Assembly (NCBI RefSeq): GCF_022134585.1
Contig: NZ_JAKNCT010000008.1
Coordinates: 97,104 to 161,103 of the forward strand
Direction of reading: 5' to 3'
Length of the DNA: 64,000 nucleotides
From: Mesosutterella porci
GTDB taxonomy: Bacteria > Pseudomonadota > Gammaproteobacteria > Burkholderiales > Burkholderiaceae_F
The notes under the pieces were generated by a model that saw only the letters and a program-made list of their open reading frames with translations, searched no databases and was not told the origin of the DNA. The first letter of the stretch is position 1, and each line of letters opens with the position of its first letter. A program made the translations under genes and the position numbers. Positions 19,052 to 30,419 of the stretch are shown piece by piece.

Positions 19052-19149
19052 CTGATCCTGCCTGGATTCTGTGGCTGGGGGGCATCGCCGCAGTGTTCGT
19101 GCTGATCTACCTCCTTGCCGTGTTGTTCAACGCGGAGTTGCTTGACTGA
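19048..19149 (+). CDS. kdpF: KdpF, small subunit of the K+-transporting ATPase
   Basis: The 33-aa single-helix peptide ends Y-L-L-A-V-L-F-N-A-E-L-L-D, closely resembling the Y-L-x-Y-A-L-x-N-A-E end of E. coli KdpF. It sits exactly where kdpF belongs, its TGA overlapping the kdpA ATG by one base. KdpF stabilises the KdpABC complex in the inner membrane. It is easily missed because of its length. Confidence 0.85.
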   Translation: MTDPAWILWLGGIAAVFVLIYLLAVLFNAELLD

Positions 19150-20855
19150 TGAAACTTTCCGCGGTCTTCCTGCTGCTCGGGGTCTTCGCGGTGATCTTCA
19201 CCGCGAGCGTGCCTCTCGGCCTGTACATGGACGCGGTGTTCAGCGGCAGGCTCGCGGGCCGCTTTGCCTGGATGCGCCGCGTGGAAGGCGTCTTTCTCTT
19301 TCCGCTGGGCGAGAGCGGGCGCAGGCCGATGGACTGGCACGAGTACTGCTTGTCGCTCATCGCGCTCACCGTCGTGGGAACGGTGGCCGCCTACCTCATC
19401 TTCCGCTTCCAGGACCTCCTGCCTCTCAATCCCCTGCACTATCCGGGGCTCTCGCCCGACCTTGCCTTCAACGCGGCGGTGTCCTTCTCCACGAGCACGA
19501 CCTGGCAGTCCTTTGCGGGCGAGAGCACGATGAGCCTGCTCTCGCAGACCGTGGGGCTCACGGTGCTCGTGTTCCTGTCGTCCTCGATCGGCGTAGTCGC
19601 CGCGTTTGCCTTCGCGCGGGGTCTCGTGCAGAGCCGCGAGCCCTCGCTTGGCAACGCCTGGCAGGACATGGTGCGCTGCGTGCTCTGGCTCATGGTGCCC
19701 TCGGCGTTTCTCGTCTCGCTGCTTTTCGTCTCCCAGGGCTGCGTGCAGACCGACCAGGCCATGATCACCCTGAAGACGCTCGAGGGGGCGACGCAGCACA
19801 TCGCGGCGGGCCCCGCAGCCTCGCAGGAGGCACTGCGGCTGCTCACCGTGACCGGCGGAAGCTTCTTCAACGCGAACTCCGCCCACCCGTTCGCAACGCC
19901 CACCGCCTTCATCTGCCTCGTGCAGATCGTCATGATGCTGCTCATGGCGAGCAGCCTTGTGTTCGCCTACGGGCGCATGACGGGCAACGTGCGCGAGGGC
20001 TTTTCCATCCTTTTCGGCATGGCGCTCGTTTTCACCGCGGCGTTCCTGCTCATCGCCTGGTCGGAGGGGCGCGCGAATCCCCTCATCGTCGCGCAGGGCG
20101 TCTCGCCCGGCTTCGGAAACATGGAGGGCAAGGAGGTGCGGCTCGGGGCGATGCTCACCTCGCTTTTTTCCGCGACCTCGGCGGCTAGCTCCGCGGGTTC
20201 CGCCGCCGGCTCCTACGATTCGATGCTGCCGCTGGGCGGCGGGGTCGTGCTCTGGCTGATCGAGCTGGGCGACGTGGTCTTCGGAGGCGCCCGCTCCGGC
20301 CTTTACACGATGCTCGGGCTCGCCATCGTCGCGGTTTTTGTGCTGGGCATGCTCATCGGGCGCACGCCCCGCTACATCGGCAAGAAGATCGACGCCTACG
20401 ACATGAAGATGGTGTGCGTGGCGCTACTCGTGCCGGCGATCTGCACGCTCATCGGCACCGCGGTGGCCTGCGTGACCGAGGCCGGCACGAATGCCGTGAC
20501 GTCCTCCGGGCCGCACGGTTTCACCGAGATCCTCTTTGCCTTCTCCTCGGTTTCGAACAACAACGGGGCCGCCTTCGGCGGGCTCGCGGCGAACTCGCCT
20601 TTCTACAACACGGCGCTCGGCATCTGCATGTGGGTGAGCCGCCTTTTCACGATGACCGCGCTGCTCGCCGTGGCGGGCAACATGGCCTCCAAGCCCCGGG
20701 TGACCCATTCCGCCCAGGGCATCAGCACCGACGGCCCGGTCTTCTCCCTCATTTTTATCCTGGTCGCCGTGGTGATCTCGATCATCACCTACCTGCCCGC
20801 GCTCTCGCTCGGGCCGGTGGTCGAGGGCATCCGGCTTTTCTGGGGAGGAGCCTGA
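19149..20855 (+). CDS. kdpA: Potassium-transporting ATPase, channel-like subunit A
   Basis: The 568-aa polytopic protein has about ten membrane helices and the four pore-loop regions of the SKT superfamily. Visible segments include T-S-T-T-W-Q-S-F, G-G-S-F-F-N-A-N-S-A-H-P-F, S-A-G-S-A-A-G-S-Y-D-S and S-N-N-N-G-A-A-F-G-G. KdpA selects and translocates K+ in the high-affinity KdpFABC pump. Its length is usual. It is translationally coupled to kdpF and followed four bases later by kdpB. Confidence 0.95.
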   Translation: MKLSAVFLLLGVFAVIFTASVPLGLYMDAVFSGRLAGRFAWMRRVEGVFLFPLGESGRRPMDWHEYCLSLIALTVVGTVAAYLIFRFQDLLPLNPLHYPGLSPDLAFNAAVSFSTSTTWQSFAGESTMSLLSQTVGLTVLVFLSSSIGVVAAFAFARGLVQSREPSLGNAWQDMVRCVLWLMVPSAFLVSLLFVSQGCVQTDQAMITLKTLEGATQHIAAGPAASQEALRLLTVTGGSFFNANSAHPFATPTAFICLVQIVMMLLMASSLVFAYGRMTGNVREGFSILFGMALVFTAAFLLIAWSEGRANPLIVAQGVSPGFGNMEGKEVRLGAMLTSLFSATSAASSAGSAAGSYDSMLPLGGGVVLWLIELGDVVFGGARSGLYTMLGLAIVAVFVLGMLIGRTPRYIGKKIDAYDMKMVCVALLVPAICTLIGTAVACVTEAGTNAVTSSGPHGFTEILFAFSSVSNNNGAAFGGLAANSPFYNTALGICMWVSRLFTMTALLAVAGNMASKPRVTHSAQGISTDGPVFSLIFILVAVVISIITYLPALSLGPVVEGIRLFWGGA

Positions 20856-20859
20856 GGCG

Positions 20860-22968
20860 ATGCAGGAAGAAGGCCGCGATGCCGCCAGGCTGCTGCGAAG
20901 GCGGCTTTTCACTCCGAAGCTTGTGCTCCAGTGCCTCGGGCTCGCCCTCTACAGGCTCAACCCCGTGGCAGTCATGCGCAACCCGGTCATGTTCGTCGTC
21001 TGGACGGCGGCCGTGGTGGTCACGATCCTCGCCGTCTACGAGTGGATCTTCCCCACCCCCGTGCCCGAGGGGCATCTGAGCGAGACCTTCTTCGCGTTCT
21101 CGCTCGCGGTCTGGCTCTGGATCATCATCTGGCTCGGGAATTTCTCCGAGGCGCTCGCCGAGGAGCGCGGGCGGGCGCAGGCCACCGCCCTGCGCGGCAC
21201 CCGCAGCGAGATCCTCGCCAAGCGCATCCGCTCGGTCTCCGAGGCGGCCTCGCCTGAGCTCGTGCTCGCGGAGAACCTGAAGAAGGGCGACCTGCTGCTC
21301 ATCGAGCCCGGGGACATCATCCCGGCCGACGCGGAGGTGATCGAAGGCGTCGCCGCAGTCGACGAGTCTGCAGTGACCGGCGAGTCCGCCCCGGTCGTGC
21401 GCGAGCCCTGCGAGGGCTCGAACCTCGTCGTGGGCGGCACCCGGGTGCTCTCCGACCGGCTGATCGCGCGCGTGAGCGTCGACCAGGGCGACTCGTTCCT
21501 CGACAAGATGATCTCGATGGTGGACGGCTCAAGCAGAAGGCGCACCCCCAACGAGGTCGCGCTCACGATCCTGCTTACCTCGATGACGGTGATCCTGCTG
21601 CTGTCCTGCTCGACTCTGGTGCCCTTTTCCTTCTACGCGACGAATCACGGGGGGCACGGGCTGCCGGTGCGGGTCATCACTGCGGTCGCCTTCCTTGTCT
21701 GCGTGATTCCGACCACGATCGCGGGACTGCTCTCGACCATCGGCGTGGCGGGCATGAGCCGCATGATGAAGGCGAACGTCATCGCGATGTCGGGCCGGGC
21801 GGTGGAGGCTTCGGGTGACGTGGACGTGCTGCTGCTCGACAAGACCGGGACGATCACGGTGGGAAACCGCGAGGCGATCGCCTTTCTTCCCAGTCCCGGG
21901 GTGACCGTGCTTGAGCTGGCGGAGGCCGCGGCGGCCGCCTCGATTGCCGATGAGACGCCGGAGGGGCACTCGATCGTGAGGCTCGCGCGCGAGCGCTACA
22001 ACGTGAAGCACGACGTTAATTTTTACAAGGGCGCGAAATTCTTCGCCTTCAGCGCCCAGACGCGCATGTCGGGCATTGACTTCGAGGGCAGCAGGATCCG
22101 CAAGGGCTCGATGGACGCCATAGCGCAGTGGCTGCAGGGCATGGGCGCCGCGGTGCCGCCCGAGATCGCTCAGAAGTCGATCTCCGCCGCCCGGCGCGGG
22201 TCCACCCCGCTTATCGTGTCCGACAACGACCGGGTGCTCGGCATCGTGGAGCTCAAGGACGTGGTGAAAAGGGGAATCCGCGACCGTTTCAAGCGCCTGC
22301 GCGAGATGGGCATCCGCACGGTGATGCTCACCGGCGACAACAAGTACACCGCCGCAGCCATCGCCGCTGAGGCGGGCGTCGACGATTTCATCGGGGATGC
22401 GAACCCCGAGGACAAGCTCACCATCATCCGCCGCCTGCAGTCCGAAGGCAGGCTCGTCGCCATGAGCGGCGACGGCACCAACGACGCGCCGGCGCTCGCG
22501 ATGGCCGACGTGGCGGTGGCGATGGGCAACGGCACCCAGGCGGCCAAGGAGGCGGGCAACATGATCGACCTCGACTCCAACCCTACGAAGCTGCTCGACA
22601 TCATCGACATCGGCAAGCAGATGATGCTCACCCGCGGAGCGATCACGATATTCGCCGTGAGCAATGTGATCGCCGAGTACTTCGCGATCATTCCGGCTGC
22701 GTTTTCCGTGACCTATCCGGAGCTCGAGGTGCTCAACTTCCTGCATCTCGCCTCGCCCGTGAGCGCGGTGCTCTCGACGGTGATCTTCAACGCGCTGGTC
22801 ATGTTCCTGCTGATCCCGGTGGCGATCCGCGGGGTCTCGACGCGCGCGGCCTCTCCCATCAGGCTGCTGCGCCGCAACGTGATCGTCTTCGGCCTGGGGG
22901 GCCTTGCCGTGCCCTTCGTCCTGATCAAGGCGATCGACCTCGCGCTCTTTTACATGGGGCTTTACTGA
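20860..22968 (+). CDS. kdpB: Potassium-transporting P-type ATPase subunit B
   Basis: The 702-aa P-type ATPase has the actuator motif T-G-E-S, the phosphorylation motif D-K-T-G-T-I-T, and the hinge motif G-D-G-T-N-D-A-P-A-L. All catalytic residues are present, so the pump should be functional. The TGES serine, whose phosphorylation inhibits E. coli KdpB, is conserved. KdpB hydrolyses ATP to drive K+ through KdpA. Confidence 0.96.
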   Translation: MQEEGRDAARLLRRRLFTPKLVLQCLGLALYRLNPVAVMRNPVMFVVWTAAVVVTILAVYEWIFPTPVPEGHLSETFFAFSLAVWLWIIIWLGNFSEALAEERGRAQATALRGTRSEILAKRIRSVSEAASPELVLAENLKKGDLLLIEPGDIIPADAEVIEGVAAVDESAVTGESAPVVREPCEGSNLVVGGTRVLSDRLIARVSVDQGDSFLDKMISMVDGSSRRRTPNEVALTILLTSMTVILLLSCSTLVPFSFYATNHGGHGLPVRVITAVAFLVCVIPTTIAGLLSTIGVAGMSRMMKANVIAMSGRAVEASGDVDVLLLDKTGTITVGNREAIAFLPSPGVTVLELAEAAAAASIADETPEGHSIVRLARERYNVKHDVNFYKGAKFFAFSAQTRMSGIDFEGSRIRKGSMDAIAQWLQGMGAAVPPEIAQKSISAARRGSTPLIVSDNDRVLGIVELKDVVKRGIRDRFKRLREMGIRTVMLTGDNKYTAAAIAAEAGVDDFIGDANPEDKLTIIRRLQSEGRLVAMSGDGTNDAPALAMADVAVAMGNGTQAAKEAGNMIDLDSNPTKLLDIIDIGKQMMLTRGAITIFAVSNVIAEYFAIIPAAFSVTYPELEVLNFLHLASPVSAVLSTVIFNALVMFLLIPVAIRGVSTRAASPIRLLRRNVIVFGLGGLAVPFVLIKAIDLALFYMGLY

Positions 22969-22990
22969 TGAGCGGGAGGGACACGAAAGC

Positions 22991-23629
22991 ATGCTGAAGG
23001 CTTTGAAAAACGCGCTCCTGTCCTTCCTGATGCTCGGAGCGGTCTGCGGCGTCCTCTATCCGGTTCTCGTCACCGTGGCGGCCCAGTACTGGTTCCCGGA
23101 GCAGGCGAACGGCTCGCTCGTCTACAGAAACGGCGTTGCGGTGGGCAGCGCCCTGATCGCGCAGGACTGGAGCGAGGCGCGCTATTTCCACGGGCGCCCG
23201 AGTGCCAGTCCCGGCGGGGCGAACAACGCCATGGTCTCGGGCGGCAGCAACGAGGGGCCCGCGAGCGTGTGGCTGCTCGAGAAGGTGCAGGAGCGCGCCG
23301 CCGACCAGCGCAGGGCCAATCCCGGCGAGAAAGGCCCCGTGCCCCAGGACCTGGTCACCGCCTCGGGCTCGGGGCTCGACCCCCACATCACCGTCGAGGC
23401 CGCGCTCTGGCAGGTTCAGCGCGTCGCCCGCGCAAGGCGCGTTCCGCCCGCAAAGATCCGCCGGCTCGTGAAGGACTGTACGGAAAAGCCGCTGCTGCAC
23501 TTCCTGGGAGAAAAGCGGGTGAACGTGCTGCGGATCAACCTGGAGCTCGACCGGCTCTACCCCGCCGCGGAGCCCGCCCGCGGCAAGGCCGCGCGGGGCA
23601 GGACGAAGCGGGGCGCCGCGAGGCGCTGA
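22991..23629 (+). CDS. kdpC: Potassium-transporting ATPase subunit C
   Basis: The 212-aa protein has one N-terminal membrane helix (about 10-32) and a periplasmic domain with R-Y-F-H-G-R-P-S-A and S-G-S-G-L-D-P-H-I, the KdpC signatures. It is about 20 residues longer than E. coli KdpC because of an Arg/Lys-rich C-terminal tail that I cannot assign. KdpC is an accessory subunit of the KdpFABC pump. Confidence 0.93.
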   Translation: MLKALKNALLSFLMLGAVCGVLYPVLVTVAAQYWFPEQANGSLVYRNGVAVGSALIAQDWSEARYFHGRPSASPGGANNAMVSGGSNEGPASVWLLEKVQERAADQRRANPGEKGPVPQDLVTASGSGLDPHITVEAALWQVQRVARARRVPPAKIRRLVKDCTEKPLLHFLGEKRVNVLRINLELDRLYPAAEPARGKAARGRTKRGAARR

Positions 23630-23675
23630 ACCGCCCCGGACCGCATCCCGCCCCAACCGAAGAGGAGCTGACGCT

Positions 23676-26345
23676 ATGGACGATAAAGAGCGCGACAAAA
23701 GGCCCGACCCGGACGCACTGCTGGCCTCCCTGCAAAAGGAGGAGAAGGACAGGAGCCGAGGCCGCCTCAAGATCTTTTTTGGCGCCAGCGCGGGCGTGGG
23801 CAAGACCTACGCCATGCTGCAGGAGGCGAAGGAGCGGCTCAAGGCCGGGGTGGATGTCGTGGTGGGGCTGGCCGAGACGCACGGCCGGCCCGAGACGACG
23901 GCGCTGCTCGAGGGGTTCGAAATCCTGCCGAAGCGCAGCCTGCCCGGCCGCAGCAGCCTCCACGAATTCGACATGCAGGCCGCGCTCAGGCGCCGCCCGG
24001 CGCTGCTCGTGCTCGACGAGCTCGCGCACACGAACCTGCCGGGCAGCCGCCACCGGAAGCGCTGGCAGGATGTCGAGGAGCTGCTCGACGAGGGCATCGA
24101 CGTCTACACCGCGCTCAATGTCCAGCACCTCGAGAGCCTGAACGACGTTGTGGCGGGTATCACCGGCATCAAGGTCCGGGAGACGGTGCCGGACTGGGTG
24201 TTTGACGAAGCCTGGGAGGTGAAGCTGGTCGACCTGCCCGCCGCGGAGCTGTTGCGGCGGCTCGCCGAGGGCAAGATTTACATGCCCAACGTCGCGGAAA
24301 GGGCGGCGAAGGGCTTTTTTCGCGAGGGCAACATCATCGCGCTGCGCGAGCTCGCGCTGCGCCGCACCGCCGACCGCGTCGACGCGCAGATGAGGGCGTG
24401 GCGCGAGGAGCGCTCGATCGACCGGGTCTGGGAGGCCCAGGAGCGGATTCTGGTTGCCGTGGGCTCGAGCGAGGAAAGCGCGCGCGTAGTGCGCGAGGCC
24501 GCGCGGATGGCGAACCGGATGAAGGCCGAGTGGATCGCGGTGCATGTGGAGGATCCGGCCGCCTCGGACATGAAGCTGCGAAAAAGGAGCTTCGACAACC
24601 TCAACCTCGCCGCGCAGCTCGGGGCCGAGACCACGGTGCTCTCGGGCAGCGATCAGGCCGGGCTCATCGCCCGGTACGCGAGAAAGCGCAATGTCACCAA
24701 GGTCGTGCTCGGGGCGAGGGCGCGCACGATCTGCTCGCTTTTCAAGCCGGGCCTCGCGGATCGGCTGCTGCGCTCCTACCCGGACCTCGACATCGTGCAG
24801 ATCGCCCTCGAGACCCCGAGGGAGCGCAGGCGCTCAGAGCTGCTCGCCTCGGGCGGGGTCCCGCCGGTGAACTACCTTTGGGCGACGCTCGCCTGCGCGG
24901 TCGACATGGCCGCGGCCGCAGCGCTGCTCACCGTGTTCGAGCCCGCCAACGTCATCATCGTCGTGTTCCTGCTCGCCGTGTTCGTCTCGGCCCTGTGGGG
25001 CATCGGCCCGGCCGTCTGGGCCGTGGTGGCGGCGGGCTTCTGCTTTGACTACTTCTACATGCCCCCGGTCTTTGAGTTCACGGCGAACAATCCCCAGTAC
25101 CTCTTCACCTTCGGGCTGGTGCTGCTCACCGCGGTCTGGGTCGGGCACATGTCCGAGAGGCTGCGGCGCGAGGCGGATCTCGCCTGCACGCGCGACTTCC
25201 GAAGCTCCGCGGTGGCGGGGCTCGCGCGCGAGCTCGCCACCGCGCTCACCCCCGGGCAGGTCTCGAAGGTGGTGAGGACGCACCTGTCGCCGCTGCTCAA
25301 GTCCGACATCAGGCTCGCGCTGCCCGACCGGACCGGGGAGCTCGCCTACGTCGACTCGGCGGGCGACGCGGATATCGAGGTCGCGCAGTGGAGCTTCGAC
25401 CACGGCAAGGAGGCGGGCCTGGGCACCCAGACCCTGTCGGCCTCGCCCGAACGGACCGTGCCGCTGCTCGCCTCGAAGAAAAGCTGGGGCGTGCTCGCGA
25501 TACGCCCCTCGGGCGCCTTTCTTTTCTCCGACCCCGACAACAAGCGGCTGCTTGACGCCTGCGCCGCGCAGATCGCGCAGACGCTCGAGCGCATCGACTA
25601 CGCCGGCATCGCCCGCGACGCCCTCGTGAAGGGCGAGGCCGAGCGCACGAGGGCCGCTCTGATCGGAGCGGTGATCCAGGATCTCTCGCGGCCCGTTGCC
25701 CTGATCGCGAAGACCGCGGAGCGCATCCTCAAGGCGCCTCCGGGGACATCCTATGAAAAGGAAGGGGCGGCGGCGATCCGCTCCCAGGCCTCGATGCTCC
25801 AGAGGCTCACCGGCAACCTGAAGGAGCTCTCCAGGCTGCAGGCGGGCAACGTGAAGCTGCGCACCGAGCGAGTTTCAGTGCCGGAGCTGCTCAACGAGGT
25901 GGCGCGCCGGGCCTGGGCCCAGGGCTACGGCAAGACGATAGAGACCGTGGTGCGGGACGAGGTTCCCGAGCTGGAGCTCGAGCCGATGCTGGTGCGGCGG
26001 GCGCTCGAGTGCCTGATAGACAACGCCGACAAGTTCTCCCCGCGCGGCACCGCGGTGGCCGTCTCCGTGCAGCGCGCCTCGGGCGGGGTCGAGTTCTCCG
26101 TGCGGGACCACGGCCGCGGGCTGCCTGAGTTCCTGCTGCGGCTGATCAACAGCGAGGGCACCGATGCTGAGGCGCTTGAGGGCGCCGAGCAGGCCGGGCT
26201 CGGGCTCACGCTCGCGAGCCTCACGGTCGAGGCTCACCGCGGACGCATTCGGGCCGAGAACCTTCCTGAGGGCGGAGCCCGGATCACGCTCTGGTTCCCC
26301 CTCGCCTCAGACGCCCGCCCGCAGCAGCTGCCGCCTCCGGCCTGA
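23676..26345 (+). CDS. kdpD: KdpD-like sensor protein with a degenerate H-box
   Basis: The 889-aa protein has the full KdpD plan: N-terminal KdpD domain with Walker A G-A-S-A-G-V-G-K-T (near 31-39), a USP-like domain (about 255-380), four membrane helices (about 400-500), a GAF-like region (about 520-650) and a kinase-like end. The H-box reads V-I-Q-D-L-S-R-P, with Gln668 where E. coli KdpD has phospho-accepting His673. The N-box Asn, a D-H-G-R-G G1 box and G-L-G-L G2 box remain, so ATP binding is possible. No kdpE follows. It is probably a non-phosphorylating sensor or regulator, in contrast to classical KdpD. Confidence 0.85.
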   Translation: MDDKERDKRPDPDALLASLQKEEKDRSRGRLKIFFGASAGVGKTYAMLQEAKERLKAGVDVVVGLAETHGRPETTALLEGFEILPKRSLPGRSSLHEFDMQAALRRRPALLVLDELAHTNLPGSRHRKRWQDVEELLDEGIDVYTALNVQHLESLNDVVAGITGIKVRETVPDWVFDEAWEVKLVDLPAAELLRRLAEGKIYMPNVAERAAKGFFREGNIIALRELALRRTADRVDAQMRAWREERSIDRVWEAQERILVAVGSSEESARVVREAARMANRMKAEWIAVHVEDPAASDMKLRKRSFDNLNLAAQLGAETTVLSGSDQAGLIARYARKRNVTKVVLGARARTICSLFKPGLADRLLRSYPDLDIVQIALETPRERRRSELLASGGVPPVNYLWATLACAVDMAAAAALLTVFEPANVIIVVFLLAVFVSALWGIGPAVWAVVAAGFCFDYFYMPPVFEFTANNPQYLFTFGLVLLTAVWVGHMSERLRREADLACTRDFRSSAVAGLARELATALTPGQVSKVVRTHLSPLLKSDIRLALPDRTGELAYVDSAGDADIEVAQWSFDHGKEAGLGTQTLSASPERTVPLLASKKSWGVLAIRPSGAFLFSDPDNKRLLDACAAQIAQTLERIDYAGIARDALVKGEAERTRAALIGAVIQDLSRPVALIAKTAERILKAPPGTSYEKEGAAAIRSQASMLQRLTGNLKELSRLQAGNVKLRTERVSVPELLNEVARRAWAQGYGKTIETVVRDEVPELELEPMLVRRALECLIDNADKFSPRGTAVAVSVQRASGGVEFSVRDHGRGLPEFLLRLINSEGTDAEALEGAEQAGLGLTLASLTVEAHRGRIRAENLPEGGARITLWFPLASDARPQQLPPPA

Positions 26346-26407
26346 TGCTGAAAGGGGGAGCCTTCGGGTATGCTTGAGATACATTTCTTCACAAACGGGA
26401 GCTGCTG

Positions 26408-27718
26408 ATGGACCTCGTCCTCAATCCGATCATTCTCTCCGTCGTCCTGCTTTGCGCGCTCTGTCTCGCCAAAGTGAACGTTCTCATCTCGCTGCTCATC
26501 GCTGCGATCGCGGCGGGCGTTGCGGGAGGCCTCGGGCTCACCAAGACGATGACGGTGCTCGCCAACGGCTTTTCGGGCAACGCGACGACTGCTCTCTCCT
26601 ACATTCTTCTCGGCACGTTCGCCGTTTCCATCGCGAAGACCGGCCTCATGCAGCTGCTTGTCGACTGGCTGGGGCGGCACATGGCGCACCGGCCCGTCGC
26701 GTTCTGCCTCACGATCGCCTTCATCTCCTGCCTGTCGCAGAACGTGGTGCCGGTGCACATCGCCTTCATCCCGCTGCTCATTCCGCCGCTGCTCGCGCTG
26801 ATGAACAAAATGAAGCTCGACCGGCGCGCGATCGCCTGCTCGCTCGGCTTTGGGCTCACCGCGCCCTATATTTCGCTGCCCGTGGGCTTCGGGCTCATCT
26901 TCCAGGGCATCGTCGCCGACAGCATGACCTCGAGCGGCATGAAGACCACAGTCTCGGACGTCGCATCGGTGGCCTGGCTGCTCGGGCTGTCCATGCTCGC
27001 GGGGCTGCTCTTCGCAGTGTTCGTGCTCTACCGGCGGCCCCGCGCCTACCGCGACGCGCCGCTCGACGCCACGCTCGCGGAAGCCTCTCGCGGCGGCAGG
27101 CTCACCGCGAAGCACTGGGTCACGCTCGCCGCGATCCTGCTCGCTGTCGTGGTGCAGGTGACGCTCGAGTCGCTGCCGCTTGCGGCGCTGCTCGGCCTTA
27201 CCGTGATGATGGTGGGCAAGGCCTTCCGCTTCAGCGAGCTTGACTCCCGGATCGACAGCGGCATTTCGATGATGGGCCTCATCGCCTTTGTGATGCTGAT
27301 CGCGGGCGGCTACGCCGCGGTGCTCAAGGAGACGGGCGCGGTGAAGGAGCTCATCGAGGGCGTGGTGCCCTTCATCGGCTCGAGCAGAATTCTCGCGGCC
27401 GTGATCATCACCGTGATCGGTCTCATCGTGACGATGGGCATCGGCACCTCCTTCGGTACCGTTCCGATCCTGGCCGTGATCTACGTGCCGCTTTGCGCGG
27501 CCGTGGGCTTTTCTCTGCCGGCCACCGTGCTGCTGATGACCGCCGCAGGAGCCCTGGGTGACGCGGGCAGCCCCGCTTCGGACAGCACGCTCGGGCCCAC
27601 GAGCGGCCTGAACGCGGACGGCCAGCACGACCACATCTGGGACACCTGCGTGCCCACCTTTCTCGTGTTTAATATCCCGCTCATGCTGATGGGGATCATC
27701 GGGGCCCAGTTCCTGTAG
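26408..27718 (+). CDS. Na+/H+ antiporter (NhaC/YuiF-like) family transporter
   Basis: The 436-aa inner-membrane protein has about 11-12 helices. The C-terminal stretch G-D-A-G-S-P-A-S-D-S-T-L-G-P-T-S-G-L is typical of the YuiF-like branch of the NhaC antiporter superfamily. Some of its members are proposed to be amino-acid (histidine) permeases, so ion antiport is not certain. It follows kdpD by 62 bases on the same strand and may share its transcript, which would fit ion homeostasis. Confidence 0.75.
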   Translation: MDLVLNPIILSVVLLCALCLAKVNVLISLLIAAIAAGVAGGLGLTKTMTVLANGFSGNATTALSYILLGTFAVSIAKTGLMQLLVDWLGRHMAHRPVAFCLTIAFISCLSQNVVPVHIAFIPLLIPPLLALMNKMKLDRRAIACSLGFGLTAPYISLPVGFGLIFQGIVADSMTSSGMKTTVSDVASVAWLLGLSMLAGLLFAVFVLYRRPRAYRDAPLDATLAEASRGGRLTAKHWVTLAAILLAVVVQVTLESLPLAALLGLTVMMVGKAFRFSELDSRIDSGISMMGLIAFVMLIAGGYAAVLKETGAVKELIEGVVPFIGSSRILAAVIITVIGLIVTMGIGTSFGTVPILAVIYVPLCAAVGFSLPATVLLMTAAGALGDAGSPASDSTLGPTSGLNADGQHDHIWDTCVPTFLVFNIPLMLMGIIGAQFL

Positions 27719-27852
27719 GGCGGCCTGCGCGGCCCGTGGGCCGCGCGGAAAAACTCCTGGAGCGGGGGCTGGGCCGGAGACGTTTTTCGGAGGCGGGCTG
27801 CGGCGCACCTTTAAGGGAGGAGGCCTCTGGCCTGCGGCGGGGAGGAAAGGAG

Positions 27853-27883
27853 AAAATCAAAAACTATTTAAACTTTTGATTTT
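27853..27883. terminator. A+T-rich inverted repeat downstream of tRNA-Leu
   Basis: AAAATCAAAA (27853-27862) and TTTTGATTTT (27874-27883) form a perfect 10-bp inverted repeat 10 bases past the tRNA 3' end on the minus strand. It is a plausible weak terminator. The remaining sequence from 27719 to 27852 holds a G+C palindrome near 27725-27750 and nothing else that I can see. Confidence 0.45.
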
Positions 27884-27893
27884 ATTAGAAATA

Positions 27894-27978
27894 TGGTGCC
27901 CGGAGAGGGACTCGAACCCTCACGGCTGTTAACCGGCGGATTTTGAATCCGCTGCGTCTACCGTTTCGCCACCCGGGC
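27894..27978 (-). tRNA. tRNA-Leu (anticodon CAA)
   Basis: Read on the minus strand the 85-base gene starts GCCCGGG and ends with its complement plus an encoded CCA. The anticodon loop is TTCAAAA, giving anticodon CAA, which reads UUG. A variable arm longer than that of class I tRNAs is present, as expected for leucine. The T loop is GTTCGAGTC. Confidence 0.95.
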
Positions 27979-28044
27979 GGGAGCAGGTTCTGGATTATGC
28001 CAAAACGGCAGGGAGGCGGCAAGGCCTTCCGCCTTCCTTCCGTT

Positions 28045-28050
28045 TATAAT
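28045..28050 (+). promoter_or_regulatory. -10 box of the queA operon
   Basis: A perfect TATAAT lies 35 bases before the chosen queA start. Only a weak -35 is visible. It lies in a frame that would extend queA upstream, so it argues against that longer start. Confidence 0.5.
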
Positions 28051-28084
28051 GAGCCCCCTTTCCTTACCTCTGGCCAGTCAAGCC

Positions 28085-30285
<2,201 letters not shown>

Positions 30286-30338
30286 GTCCTCGGCCGCAGG
30301 GAGTGCGCGGTCTTCCTGCATCCCGCCACTCCTTCTTT

Positions 30339-30344
30339 TATAAT
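30339..30344 (+). promoter_or_regulatory. Possible -10 box before yajC
   Basis: A perfect TATAAT lies 75 bases before the yajC start in the 134-base tgt-yajC gap. No convincing -35 hexamer is seen at the right distance. It may allow transcription of yajC-secDF separately from queA-tgt. Confidence 0.4.
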
Positions 30345-30419
30345 CAGCAGATTATTTTTTTCTGCGGCCCGCGCGTCCTCCATTGGGGGGCGGGCTGCCC
30401 ATTTAAAACCGGAGTATTC

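Noticed and set aside
18900..19149. c-di-AMP or other riboswitch before the kdp genes
   Set aside because: The genes overlap from folK to kdpA, leaving no untranslated leader for a riboswitch.
26346..26407. A kdpE gene behind kdpD
   Set aside because: Only 62 bases lie between kdpD and the transporter gene, and no receiver domain is encoded in the neighbouring genes.
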